Positions 45,014 through 53,184 of a stretch of 57,509 nt of DNA are shown here, in pieces. This DNA is from Desulfobulbus propionicus (GTDB taxonomy: Bacteria > Desulfobacterota > Desulfobulbia > Desulfobulbales > Desulfobulbaceae). How positions within the stretch are numbered: position 1 is the first letter of the stretch; each line of letters starts with the position of its first letter. Location of the stretch: NCBI GenBank assembly GCA_002748755.1, contig PDTD01000021.1, forward strand, positions 1 through 57,509, read 5' to 3'. The notes under the pieces are model-generated. The model worked only from the letters and a program-made list of their open reading frames with translations. It had not been told where the DNA came from and did not search any database. A program made the position numbers and the translations under genes.

Positions 45014-45634
45014 GGCGCCTTATCGTTAACGTTGCCTGACTCGCTTTCTTTGCCCTTGACAGGCCAGAAAAAAAGAAAGCATTCCCCCAAGGCCTGCGGT
45101 AGCCACAGCCGTAGCGGCTGTATCAGCTGGAAGTATCCAGCCACCAAGGAATGTTCTACCAAACATACTGCGCCTGAGGGTACAAAAATCTTCCTGCTCC
45201 GGCACGCCCTGTTCACATAGCAATTTGGAGCATGGGCAACACGGCCGACAGCGGTTATCCTGACATCTGTTGATCTACCCTCAACAACAAAAACTTGCCC
45301 TGGAGATATACCTGGAGTGTACCATATTTCTCAGAGAGAAGAAATGCATGATCTTGTACATTCCTCTTGGCCTGGATGACGTATCAGCTCAGATGGTGCC
45401 AGCTTGGTACTGGTTCGGTAGTTTTTGCCAGCTGATTCTCCTTGGGGTTAGGTGCTGTTCAAACACGGTTGAAGATGGTAGCGAACAGGCTGCCAATGGG
45501 GCGCATGGGGTCGAAAAAAAATGCGGGGCACCAACGACACCTCCCTTGTCTTTTCCTGTATGCTGGGTGCTCGTACGACAAAATCGCTGGCATTGCCCGG
45601 GGCAGAGAAAAAAAACAGGCTAGATAGGCACGCG
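45014..45634. other. Gene-free gap between rnhB and yraN with repeat copy e
   Basis: About 45371-45480 matches the left half of the dispersed repeat in plus orientation (CTGGATGACGTATCAGCTCA, then TTGGTACTGGTTCGGTAG and TCTCCTTGGGGTTAGGTGCT). The rest has no coding or RNA signature. The gap breaks an otherwise tight gene run, which suggests the repeat expanded it. Confidence 0.55.
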
Positions 45635-46336
45635 CTACCAAAGGGAAGTCTGTTGGCATCGCCCGGCTTGATTCTTTTGAGGATCGTATTCACGGACGCC
45701 TTTAAAGCTCATTCTGTGGATGGGAGACGGCCCGTATTCGGCGATGGCTGCGCGGTGTGCTTTGGTAGGGTACCCTTGGTTGCTTATAAAACCATAACAG
45801 GGGTATTGACGGTGGTATGCTGCCATGAGTCTGTCGCGGGTTACCTTGGCCACAATAGAAGCGGCGGCAATGGAAATGCTTTTCTGCTCTCCTTGAACCA
45901 GGGATATCTGAGGCAAGGTGTGAGGAACCTTGAATTTTCCGTCGACAAGGAGAAAGTCTGGCGCAATTGCAGTGCAGTCGTTCACGGCGCGGAGCATGGC
46001 AAGTAAGGATGCCTGCAAAATATTTATCTGATCAATCTCACCTGCATCAGCCATCCCTATCCCATACGAGGCCTTGCTGGCCATGAGCTGCTCATAGAGT
46101 GCTGCCCGCTGACGGGGCGAGAGAAGTTTGGAGTCCATATACCCGCTGGGTTCACATTGAGCAGAGAAAACCACACAGGCAGCTACCACAGGGCCAGCAA
46201 GGGGTCCCCGGCCAGCTTCATCCACTCCGCCCACGGCAGTATAGCCTTGGAGCGACAAGGCATGTTCAAAAAAAGTAGGGGAGCCATCCCAACCTTCCCC
46301 GCAGGAAGACAGGACGCTTGCAGGCGATTGTACCAA
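45635..46336 (-). CDS. rnhB: Ribonuclease HII
   Basis: Cuts RNA of RNA-DNA hybrids and single embedded ribonucleotides. Motifs are GVDEAGRGPLAGPVVAACV (catalytic Asp-Glu), LLVDGKF and SIAAASIVAKVTRDRLM. About 233 residues from the TTG at 46336, which has GGAGG six bases upstream; another TTG lies at 46366. The first 35 or so residues are not conserved in the family, so the true start could also be further inside. Confidence 0.92.
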   Translation of the reverse strand: MVQSPASVLSSCGEGWDGSPTFFEHALSLQGYTAVGGVDEAGRGPLAGPVVAACVVFSAQCEPSGYMDSKLLSPRQRAALYEQLMASKASYGIGMADAGEIDQINILQASLLAMLRAVNDCTAIAPDFLLVDGKFKVPHTLPQISLVQGEQKSISIAAASIVAKVTRDRLMAAYHRQYPCYGFISNQGYPTKAHRAAIAEYGPSPIHRMSFKGVREYDPQKNQAGRCQQTSLW

Positions 46337-46617
46337 ACCATTCCTCCCCCACCCTCTTTGCTCCAAGTCTACAATCCAGATGGCCTTAAAAAGGTTGACT
46401 CAAGTGAGAACTCGGCTCCAGGACACCACCGCTTTCGCTTACCGGAATTGCAGCAGTCCTGCTTAGCGATCATATGGATGGTCTCCCCTATGGATACTGC
46501 CCAGCCAGGATCAGGAATCAAGGCCCACTTATACAGCCCAGTGACCATCGGTGAAAACCTTCTGCTCCCTTCATCCATACCAGGGTTGGGCCAGCGGCAG
46601 CTTCTCTCAAGGCCTCG

Positions 46618-46965
46618 TTAATTGATCCCCCGCTCTCGAATACGGGCGGCTTTCCCGCGTCTTTTCCTCAGATAGTAGAGACGAGAGCGGCGTACACGTC
46701 CGCGGGTAACGACTTCAATCTTCTCGAGGCGGGGTGAGTGCAAAGCAAATGTTTTTTCAACGCCTACGCCATGGGAAATTTTTCGGACCGTAAAGGAGGC
46801 GTTCATGTTACCGCGTTTTCTCTTGATGACCACGCCCTGAAAGACCTGGACACGCTCTTTACTCCCTTCCACGATGCGGATATGCACCTTGACTGTATCT
46901 CCGGGACGGAATTGGGGGATATCAAAACGCATCTGTTCGCGATCTATTTTCTCAAGAATATTCAT
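46618..46965 (-). CDS. rplS: 50S ribosomal protein L19
   Basis: 115 residues with the L19 pattern [51 protein letters not shown] and [19 protein letters not shown]. Sits at the end of the rpsP-rimM-trmD block, as in many bacteria. A 128-base gap separates it from the upstream methyltransferase. Confidence 0.97.
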   Translation of the reverse strand: MNILEKIDREQMRFDIPQFRPGDTVKVHIRIVEGSKERVQVFQGVVIKRKRGNMNASFTVRKISHGVGVEKTFALHSPRLEKIEVVTRGRVRRSRLYYLRKRRGKAARIRERGIN

Positions 46966-47093
46966 TGCATTGTTTTACAGGTACCCACCAGTCATCGGTG
47001 ATGCTGACCCGAAGGATGCCTCCATATCATCCATTCCATTACTCTTTCACAACTCTCTCTTCAACCAGAAAAAATATCCCTGATTGTATCTCG

Positions 47094-47666
47094 TTACGAT
47101 CCCAACAGCCGATCTAGTATGATCGAGGCTGCGGAGCGCACAGAAAGATGATTATACTCGCTGCGTCCCTGTATGGGCGGCAGGGTTACATCCACCCTGT
47201 GCATAATTTCAGGAGCTAGTCCCCAGGCCGTGCCAAACAGCAGCAGCATCGGCCGCTCTGTTTTCAGGTGCTCTTGGATTGCCTCGTACCCAAGGGTATT
47301 GTCCTGTACCCTGGCACAGGTGGCGGCAACCAGTGGTCGTACACCATAGGCATCGCTCACCTCGGCAATCACCTGATCAAGAGCCAGGCGCACCTGAACA
47401 AGATGCAGTGCATCACGTCTATCTGGATTGTTCCTCCCGCCATGCCCCTTGGTCCAATGCTCTACAATCTGTTGTACAAGTGTACACTGCTCCTCAAAAG
47501 GAGTCACTATCCAATACCTGCGCACCCCATATGTCTTGCAGGCACGGGCAATATCATGGATATCCAGGTTTGTGACCGCTGAACCTATCCGCTCTCCCTT
47601 TTTATTGACCACAGGCCAATGGACCAAGACGACCTCTATACAACCTTGCGCGTATCCGTTCACCAT
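47094..47666 (-). CDS. SPOUT-type RNA methyltransferase (PF09936-like)
   Basis: 190 residues. The C-terminal knot is recognisable: MLLLFGTAWGLAPEI, then LPPIQGRSEYNHLSVRSAAS, the SAM-binding trefoil pattern; the N-terminal part has LVHWPVVNKKGERIGSAVTN. Members of this family lie next to trmD in delta-group and Aquifex-type genomes and are presumed to modify RNA; the target base is not known to me. The gene lies 115 bases downstream of trmD and before rplS. Confidence 0.82.
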   Translation of the reverse strand: MVNGYAQGCIEVVLVHWPVVNKKGERIGSAVTNLDIHDIARACKTYGVRRYWIVTPFEEQCTLVQQIVEHWTKGHGGRNNPDRRDALHLVQVRLALDQVIAEVSDAYGVRPLVAATCARVQDNTLGYEAIQEHLKTERPMLLLFGTAWGLAPEIMHRVDVTLPPIQGRSEYNHLSVRSAASIILDRLLGS

Positions 47667-47780
47667 CCGCTCATTTTCGTCCCATCAGCTTTTTTTGCAG
47701 ACTCGACCATGGGGTGCAATCTGCTGGGGCGGCATAGAGGCAGGGAACAGACCGATGCAATCGCAACAGGCACAATCAGC

Positions 47781-48551
47781 TCAGCAGGAGCCACCATGCT
47801 GTTTGAGCAAACCGGCTATGCGGCGCCACATGCCCTTTTCTTTGAGCAGCTGCACCTCCTGGCCGGAAAAGCGGGCCCCGGTTAAGAGATCAGGGCGCCG
47901 TTCCAGGGTGAGGGACACTGACTCCAAAAAGCGATATTCGGCAATACCAGCATGATTACCGGTCAACAACTCAGATGGGACCTCCATACCGGCAAAGGAA
48001 CGCGGCCGGGTGTATTGATGATGTTTCAGCAAATTGCGGCTGAAGGTATCATTTGCTGCAGACCCGCTGCAGCCCAGTACCCCGGGGATCAGCCGGGTAA
48101 TGGCATCAAGCATGACCATGGCCCCGAGTTCTCCACCACTGAGGATGAAATCCCCAATGGAATATTCCTCATCCACATAGGCGTTACAAAACCGCTGGTC
48201 CACCCCTTCATAACGCCCACAGATAAAAAGTATCTGCTCCATACCCGCCAGACGAACAGCCGCTGGATGCGAAAACAACCGGCCTCTTGGTGAGAGCAGG
48301 ATGACCTTTGATTGGCTGGTTGTTTTGGGAATTGCAGCCAGACAGGCAGCCAAAGGTTCCGGCTTCATAACCATGCCCTCGCCGCCGCCAAAGGGGCGAT
48401 CATCGGTCATCTGGTGTTTGTCCGTTGCCCAGTCCCGGATATTATGAATACGCACCTGGATTTTTCCTGCGGCAATCGCCCTGCGGATGATCCCTTCCTG
48501 GAGGGGCGATGAAAAAAAATCAGGAAATATGGTCGCTATCTCAAAAATCAT
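47781..48551 (-). CDS. trmD: tRNA (guanine37-N1)-methyltransferase
   Basis: 256 residues: IATIFPDFF start, DDRPFGGGEGMVMKPEPL, the SAM-knot block FICGRYEGVDQR and YSIGDFILSGGELGAMVMLD, and the tRNA-binding tail (YTRPRSFAGMEVPSELLTGN). Methylates G37 to prevent frameshifting. Follows rimM after 12 bases, the classical rpsP-rimM-trmD-rplS order with an extra methyltransferase inserted before rplS. Confidence 0.97.
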   Translation of the reverse strand: MIFEIATIFPDFFSSPLQEGIIRRAIAAGKIQVRIHNIRDWATDKHQMTDDRPFGGGEGMVMKPEPLAACLAAIPKTTSQSKVILLSPRGRLFSHPAAVRLAGMEQILFICGRYEGVDQRFCNAYVDEEYSIGDFILSGGELGAMVMLDAITRLIPGVLGCSGSAANDTFSRNLLKHHQYTRPRSFAGMEVPSELLTGNHAGIAEYRFLESVSLTLERRPDLLTGARFSGQEVQLLKEKGMWRRIAGLLKQHGGSC

Positions 48552-48563
48552 GGACCGCCGGTC

Positions 48564-49100
48564 TCAGATGTACACTGCAAGCAATCCGGGAGGCAGGTCA
48601 AAAACCACCTTGTCCGTTTCATGGGCAACAATGAATTCGTCTACCAGGGGGATAAGGATTTCTTTTCCCTCAGCCGAAAGAATCTGGACAAGATCATGCC
48701 CTGTCCCGGGTAGGATGTTGCGGATAATCCCGAACTCCTGCCCATCTGCAACGGCCTTTTTCCCTTGAAGCTCAAAAAGATACCATTCGTGCTCATCTAG
48801 TTCGGGCAATGCGCTCCGCCTGATGTATATGTCCTGTCCCGCCAGCGCCTCAGCGGTATTGCGATCCGCGCACTGCTCAAGGGTCAAAAGGACAAATTTC
48901 CCCTGAACTCTCCCTTGGATCTGCTTTCTTTTCAAAGGGTTAAACGAGTCAGACGGGGTTAGAAAAAGCTCTTTGTATGCAAGAAGGTTCTCGGCCTTTT
49001 CCGTATAGGGAAATACCTTGAGGTCACCGCGAACACCATGCGCTTTCACGATTGTTCCCAGCAGAACAAACGCCCCGGCCTGCTCTTCTCTCCCTTCCAC
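48564..49100 (-). CDS. rimM: Ribosome maturation factor RimM
   Basis: About 178 residues. N-terminal RimM domain LLGTIVKAHGVRGDLKVFP and a C-terminal PRC barrel (HEWYLFELQGKKAVADGQEF; LIPLVDEFIV). Assists 30S head assembly by binding S19. I place the start at the GTG at 49100, just past the KH gene stop; a longer frame reaches 49199 but runs through that gene. Confidence 0.92.
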   Translation of the reverse strand: MEGREEQAGAFVLLGTIVKAHGVRGDLKVFPYTEKAENLLAYKELFLTPSDSFNPLKRKQIQGRVQGKFVLLTLEQCADRNTAEALAGQDIYIRRSALPELDEHEWYLFELQGKKAVADGQEFGIIRNILPGTGHDLVQILSAEGKEILIPLVDEFIVAHETDKVVFDLPPGLLAVYI

Positions 49101-49101
49101 C

Positions 49102-49332
49102 TTACTCAAGAATTTCCAGACGGAAACGTTTGTTTTCCCTTGCAGTGGACGCTGCCAAAACTGTTCGCATGGCGCGCACAGTCCGTCCCTGTTTGCCAAT
49201 CACCTTGCCCAGGTCTTCCTGGGCAACACCTAACTCAACAAGGCAGGTGTCTTCCTCCTCCCGGAGTTCCACCCGGACCTCCTCCGGCTTGCCAACAAGC
49301 TTTTCTGCAATGAACTGGATTAGTTCTTTCAT
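49102..49332 (-). CDS. KH-domain RNA-binding protein (KhpA/YlqC-type)
   Basis: 76 residues forming a single KH domain with the GxxG loop as VIGKQGRTVRAMRT. Begins immediately after the rpsP stop, the common rpsP-ylqC-rimM order. KhpA proteins bind RNA broadly and in some bacteria pair with KhpB; no partner is in this window. Confidence 0.93.
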   Translation of the reverse strand: MKELIQFIAEKLVGKPEEVRVELREEEDTCLVELGVAQEDLGKVIGKQGRTVRAMRTVLAASTARENKRFRLEILE

Positions 49333-49590
49333 TTAAGCTGCTTCTACAGAGATCTTGGCATGCTTTTTAATCAGACTCTGAACAGTTGCTGTGGGCTTTG
49401 CGCCTTTCCCCACCCAATCGTTGAGTTTTTCTTGGTCGATCTTGATAGCGGCCGGCTCCTGCATGGGATCATAGGTACCTACTATATCAAGAAACTTGCC
49501 GTCGCGGGGCGCCTGACTGTCGGCAACGATAATGCGATAAAAGGGTTTTTTCTTGCGACCTTTCCTTGTTAAACGAATATGTACTGCCAT
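49333..49590 (-). CDS. rpsP: 30S ribosomal protein S16
   Basis: 85 residues with MAVHIRLTRKGRKKKPFYRI, VADSQAPRDGKFLDIVGTYD and DWVGKGAKPTATVQSLI. AGGAGG lies eleven bases before the ATG. First gene of the ribosome-maturation run; the 256-base gap after ffh may hold its promoter and includes a short GGGCAA/TTGCCC hairpin near 49783-49801. Confidence 0.97.
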   Translation of the reverse strand: MAVHIRLTRKGRKKKPFYRIIVADSQAPRDGKFLDIVGTYDPMQEPAAIKIDQEKLNDWVGKGAKPTATVQSLIKKHAKISVEAA

Positions 49591-49846
49591 TGTAGTAGCA
49601 TCCTCCTGTGAAGAAAAAAACTCCCTGGAACATGGCCTTGTTGCCAGCGGATTATCTTATCTAACTCTTAGCTCTTTGCCCATACAGTGTTTTTTTAAAC
49701 CAGCCAGCGCATGCTCATCAGGCTCTCTTTTCACAGATCAGGCCCCGGTACCACCTGTACACCCTCCTGCTAGGAAGACTCTGGGCAACAATTTCTTGCC
49801 CCAAAGAGGTGATTTTTCTGTATTCTGGCCAGTAACAGTGGCCAGC

Positions 49847-51196
49847 TCAGCGAACCAGCCCCTTGGGCAACTTCCTGCGCCTGCCGCCTTTACCCACTGA
49901 TTTGCCCCTGAATTTTTTCATCATTTTCAGCATCATCGTATAGCTTTTCAGTACCCGGTTGACTTCAGCGACACTGGTTCCTGAACCCCGGGCTATACGC
50001 TGTCGACGACTGGCATTTATCAGTCGATAGTTGTGTCGTTCCTTTCTGGTCATTGAGCGAATAATCGCTTCTGTTTTTTTTAACTCTTTTTCATCGGGCT
50101 TGGGCGCGTTTTTGAGCTGCTTGAGCTTATTCAAACCCGGAACCATACCCATGAGCTGCTCAATATTCCCCATTTTTTTAATCTGCTGAATCTGATCAAG
50201 AAAATCCTCCAGGGTAAATTCATTTTTCTGGATTTTCCTGGCCAGTTTCTGTGCCTTTTTCTGATCAACAACAGCTTCCGCCTTTTCGATCAGCGACAGC
50301 ACATCGCCCATCCCTAAGATCCGTGATGCCGTCCGGTCTGGATGAAAAACTTCTAGGGCGTCGACACTTTCCCCTATGCCCACAAATTTTATTGGTTTAC
50401 CGGTCACATGTTTGACGGAAAGAGCGGCGCCGCCACGGGCGTCCCCCTCCATCTTGGTGAGAACGACACCGCTCATCTCCAGATCTGCATTGAATCGATC
50501 TGCCACCCTGACAGCATCCTGACCAGTCATGGCATCGGCAACAAACAGGATCTCGCTCAGAGATACGGCCTGGCTAATCTCCTGCAGTTCCGCCATGAGG
50601 GTTTCGTCTACGTGCAGACGACCGGCAGTGTCAATAAGAACGGTATCATAGGCGCCTTCACGAGCCTGACGCACTGCAGAGCGGACGATCTCAACCGGTT
50701 TTTGCTCAATTGAAGAATTGAAAACTGGAACGCCGATCTGTTCACCAAGGATATGCAACTGATCAATGGCTGCAGGCCGATAGGTATCCGCCGGAACAAG
50801 AAAAGGCGTACGCCCCTTCTCCTGAAGCATTTTTGCCAGTTTCGCGGATGTGGTTGTTTTACCAGAACCCTGTAGACCGGCGAGCATAATCACCACCGGC
50901 TGTTGTCCATCGAGTTGCAAGGGCACAGTCTTGGCACCAAGCAGTTCAACAAGCTGGTCATGGACCACCTTGATAACCTGCTGCCCGGGGGAAAGGCTGC
51001 TCAGGACCTCCTGTCCGACGGCCTTTTCCGTGACCGCAGCAATAAACTCTTTGACGACCTTGAAAGAAACATCAGCTTCCAAAAGCGCCCTGCGCACTTC
51101 GCCCATGGCTTCCTGAATATTCTCTTCAGTCAGCGTACCATGACCGCGAAGCTTTTTAAAAACGACGTCAAGTCGATCAGTTAAATTCTCAAACAT
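49847..51196 (-). CDS. ffh: Signal recognition particle protein Ffh
   Basis: 449 residues: N domain, GTPase with GLQGSGKTTTSAKLA, DTAGRLH, TKMEGDARGG and the insertion box, then a methionine-rich M domain (MGNIEQLMGMVPGLNKL, MTRKERHNYRLINASRRQRI, RGSGTSVAEVNRVLKSY). Binds 4.5S RNA and signal peptides to target membrane proteins. I did not find the 4.5S RNA gene in this window. Confidence 0.97.
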   Translation of the reverse strand: MFENLTDRLDVVFKKLRGHGTLTEENIQEAMGEVRRALLEADVSFKVVKEFIAAVTEKAVGQEVLSSLSPGQQVIKVVHDQLVELLGAKTVPLQLDGQQPVVIMLAGLQGSGKTTTSAKLAKMLQEKGRTPFLVPADTYRPAAIDQLHILGEQIGVPVFNSSIEQKPVEIVRSAVRQAREGAYDTVLIDTAGRLHVDETLMAELQEISQAVSLSEILFVADAMTGQDAVRVADRFNADLEMSGVVLTKMEGDARGGAALSVKHVTGKPIKFVGIGESVDALEVFHPDRTASRILGMGDVLSLIEKAEAVVDQKKAQKLARKIQKNEFTLEDFLDQIQQIKKMGNIEQLMGMVPGLNKLKQLKNAPKPDEKELKKTEAIIRSMTRKERHNYRLINASRRQRIARGSGTSVAEVNRVLKSYTMMLKMMKKFRGKSVGKGGRRRKLPKGLVR

Positions 51197-51733
51197 GTCT
51201 TAAAAACATAAGATCAAAAGCGACCGCCCCATCCAGTCGCTGTTATTTTTTACAAGCAGAAACCTAATATATCTACTCTACAAGCACTACCTTGTCAAGC
51301 AGTATAAAAGAGATGGCGGTGCTGGTAAAGAGGGTGCATCCGCTGCCTTCGTGCAGCAGCACATCTTTGAGCGCTCACCATGGCCGACAGAGGTTTGCTT
51401 GTGCAAGAACCTGGATGCTCCAGACAGGAATATGTGAGCAGGAAGGCATACCAAGAAGGACACAATGAGGAAGGTCTTCTCCCTGCGTCCGGTCCACACC
51501 TGCATTCCCAGAAGCTTACCAGGGAATACCCGCCTGGTTTTTTGCCCGCCTCCAGGGTATCGTTTCCCCCCCAGCAATCTGAACGCAAAGCTTTTTCATG
51601 CTCACCGTTTTGGTACGAGCCCGGATTTCTCCGCAACCTTTTGGCAAAAGGTGCCACCGCTGACGGATATCACCAACATTGGTTGGGATCTCTTTCTTTG
51701 CGAGCAAGACAAATTGGGCTTGCAAAATTCGGG
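51197..51733. other. Gene-free gap between fabD and ffh with repeat copy k
   Basis: On the minus strand the TAG of fabD is followed directly by CCCGAATTTTGCAAGCCCAA, a diverged right end of the dispersed repeat read inward (then AAAGAAAGAGATCCCAACCA). The match fades towards about 51520. The rest shows no gene. As with copy d, the element touches a stop codon. Confidence 0.55.
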
Positions 51734-52687
51734 CTAGCTGCGTCCTGTAATAACAGCCACCGCCGCCTCAATCGTTTCCGGCGAGTCAGCCTGCAGACAG
51801 ACATGGGAAGAGGTGGAGGGTAACATTTTTTTCATCATTTTGGTGAGCACTTGTTTGGGGCCCAGCTCAAGAAAGACGTCCACACCTAATGCCAACATAT
51901 ATTCAATCACCTCCACCCAGCGTACCGGTGAAACGATCTGTTGAGCCATCACTGCCCGCATCTCCTCGGGCTGATTCAAAACGCTCCCGGTAACATTAAA
52001 AACCACCGGCAAGCTGGGTGATGCAAAAGCGATCCCCTGCATAAAAGAGGTAAAATCAGCCACGGCGCCCGCCACCAATGGGCTGTGATTGGCCACACTC
52101 ACCTTGAGAGATAGAACTTTGCCCCCCCTTTTCTTGCAGAGTTTACCCAGGGCTAACAGGCCCGCCTCATCGCCTGAAACAACGACCTGCGCTGGGGTGT
52201 TATAATTCGCCACCACGACCTGCCCTTCTTCCCTGACCTCTGCTAGCATCCGGGCTATCTCTTCTCTGGAGAACCCAACTATGGCGCGCATGCCACCGGG
52301 ATTGAGCGTTCCTTCACGCTCCATCAACTCCCCGCGTCTTGTGACCAGGGCCAAGGTGTCTTCTCTGGTCAGGACCCCAGCAGCATGCAATGCGGAATAC
52401 TCCCCCAGAGAATGTCCGGCCACGCAGAGGGGACGAAACTCAGGTAATCGTTTCAATAACTGCTGCCAGCAAATAAGATTCACCACGGTCAGAGCAGGTT
52501 GGAGGGTTACCACCCGGGTCAAATCTTCCATGGGGCCCTCAAAACAGAGTTTTCTCAGAGGGAGGCCGCACACCAGTTCGCCGATTGTAAACAAATCGTC
52601 GGCATCTGCGTCCTGTTCTGCAAACTTCTGCCCCATGCCAACATATTGAGATCCCTGTCCAGGGAAGAGAAGAGCTGTTTTTTTCAT
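51734..52687 (-). CDS. fabD: Malonyl-CoA:ACP transacylase
   Basis: 317 residues with LLFPGQGSQYVGMGQKF, the nucleophile elbow VAGHSLGEYSALHAAG and the histidine region KVSVANHSPLV. Loads malonyl groups on ACP for fatty-acid synthesis. The ATG at 52687 is used; a TTG at 52699 overlaps the lspA stop and is in frame. No other fab genes are here; it is attached to ileS-lspA instead. Confidence 0.95.
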   Translation of the reverse strand: MKKTALLFPGQGSQYVGMGQKFAEQDADADDLFTIGELVCGLPLRKLCFEGPMEDLTRVVTLQPALTVVNLICWQQLLKRLPEFRPLCVAGHSLGEYSALHAAGVLTREDTLALVTRRGELMEREGTLNPGGMRAIVGFSREEIARMLAEVREEGQVVVANYNTPAQVVVSGDEAGLLALGKLCKKRGGKVLSLKVSVANHSPLVAGAVADFTSFMQGIAFASPSLPVVFNVTGSVLNQPEEMRAVMAQQIVSPVRWVEVIEYMLALGVDVFLELGPKQVLTKMMKKMLPSTSSHVCLQADSPETIEAAVAVITGRS

Positions 52688-52695
52688 TCTGCCTG

Positions 52696-53181
52696 TCAAT
52701 GTTTTGTTCCTTTTCGCTGTTCTCGCTCCAGAAAAATATTAATAAAAAGAAAAAGGAATACGCCTCCTGTAATGGCAGAGTCTGCCCCATTAAAGGCTGG
52801 CCAATGAAACCTGCCAATATAGATATCGATGAAATCGACCACATGGCCCAGACGGATACGGTCAATAAGATTCCCCACCGCACCTCCTGCAATAAGGCCA
52901 AAAGCCCAAGCATACATGGCATGCGAGCGGGAATAGCTTCGATGGGCGATCACCAGAATGACCAAAGCGATACAGACAACACTGATAAAAAAGACCTGCC
53001 GCCACATCCCTGGCTGACCTGCAAACAAACTGAATGCAGCGCCGTTGTTGGTGACAAATGTCAGATTACAAAAGCCCGGCACCACAGCAAAAGATTCATA
53101 TAAGTCCATCTGCTCTGCTACCAGGTATTTGGTGCATTGGTCCGCACAAATAACCAGCAATGCGGTAACAAGAAACTGCAT
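52696..53181 (-). CDS. lspA: Lipoprotein signal peptidase II
   Basis: 161 residues with four membrane helices. Aspartyl protease motifs GGAVGNLIDRIRLGHVVDF and FNGADSAITGG give the two catalytic Asp. Removes signal peptides from prolipoproteins, for instance the two lipoproteins encoded at 40353-43024. Directly follows ileS (gap of 3 bases), the widespread ileS-lspA pair. Confidence 0.96.
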   Translation of the reverse strand: MQFLVTALLVICADQCTKYLVAEQMDLYESFAVVPGFCNLTFVTNNGAAFSLFAGQPGMWRQVFFISVVCIALVILVIAHRSYSRSHAMYAWAFGLIAGGAVGNLIDRIRLGHVVDFIDIYIGRFHWPAFNGADSAITGGVFLFLFINIFLEREQRKGTKH

Positions 53182-53184
53182 CGG

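Noticed and set aside
45010-45216. Short minus-strand frames before yraN with a hydrophobic stretch
   Set aside because: No family match, two overlapping frames compete, and the region borders a repeat copy.
51197-51733. 4.5S SRP RNA next to ffh
   Set aside because: The conserved tetraloop hairpin sequence of SRP RNA is absent.
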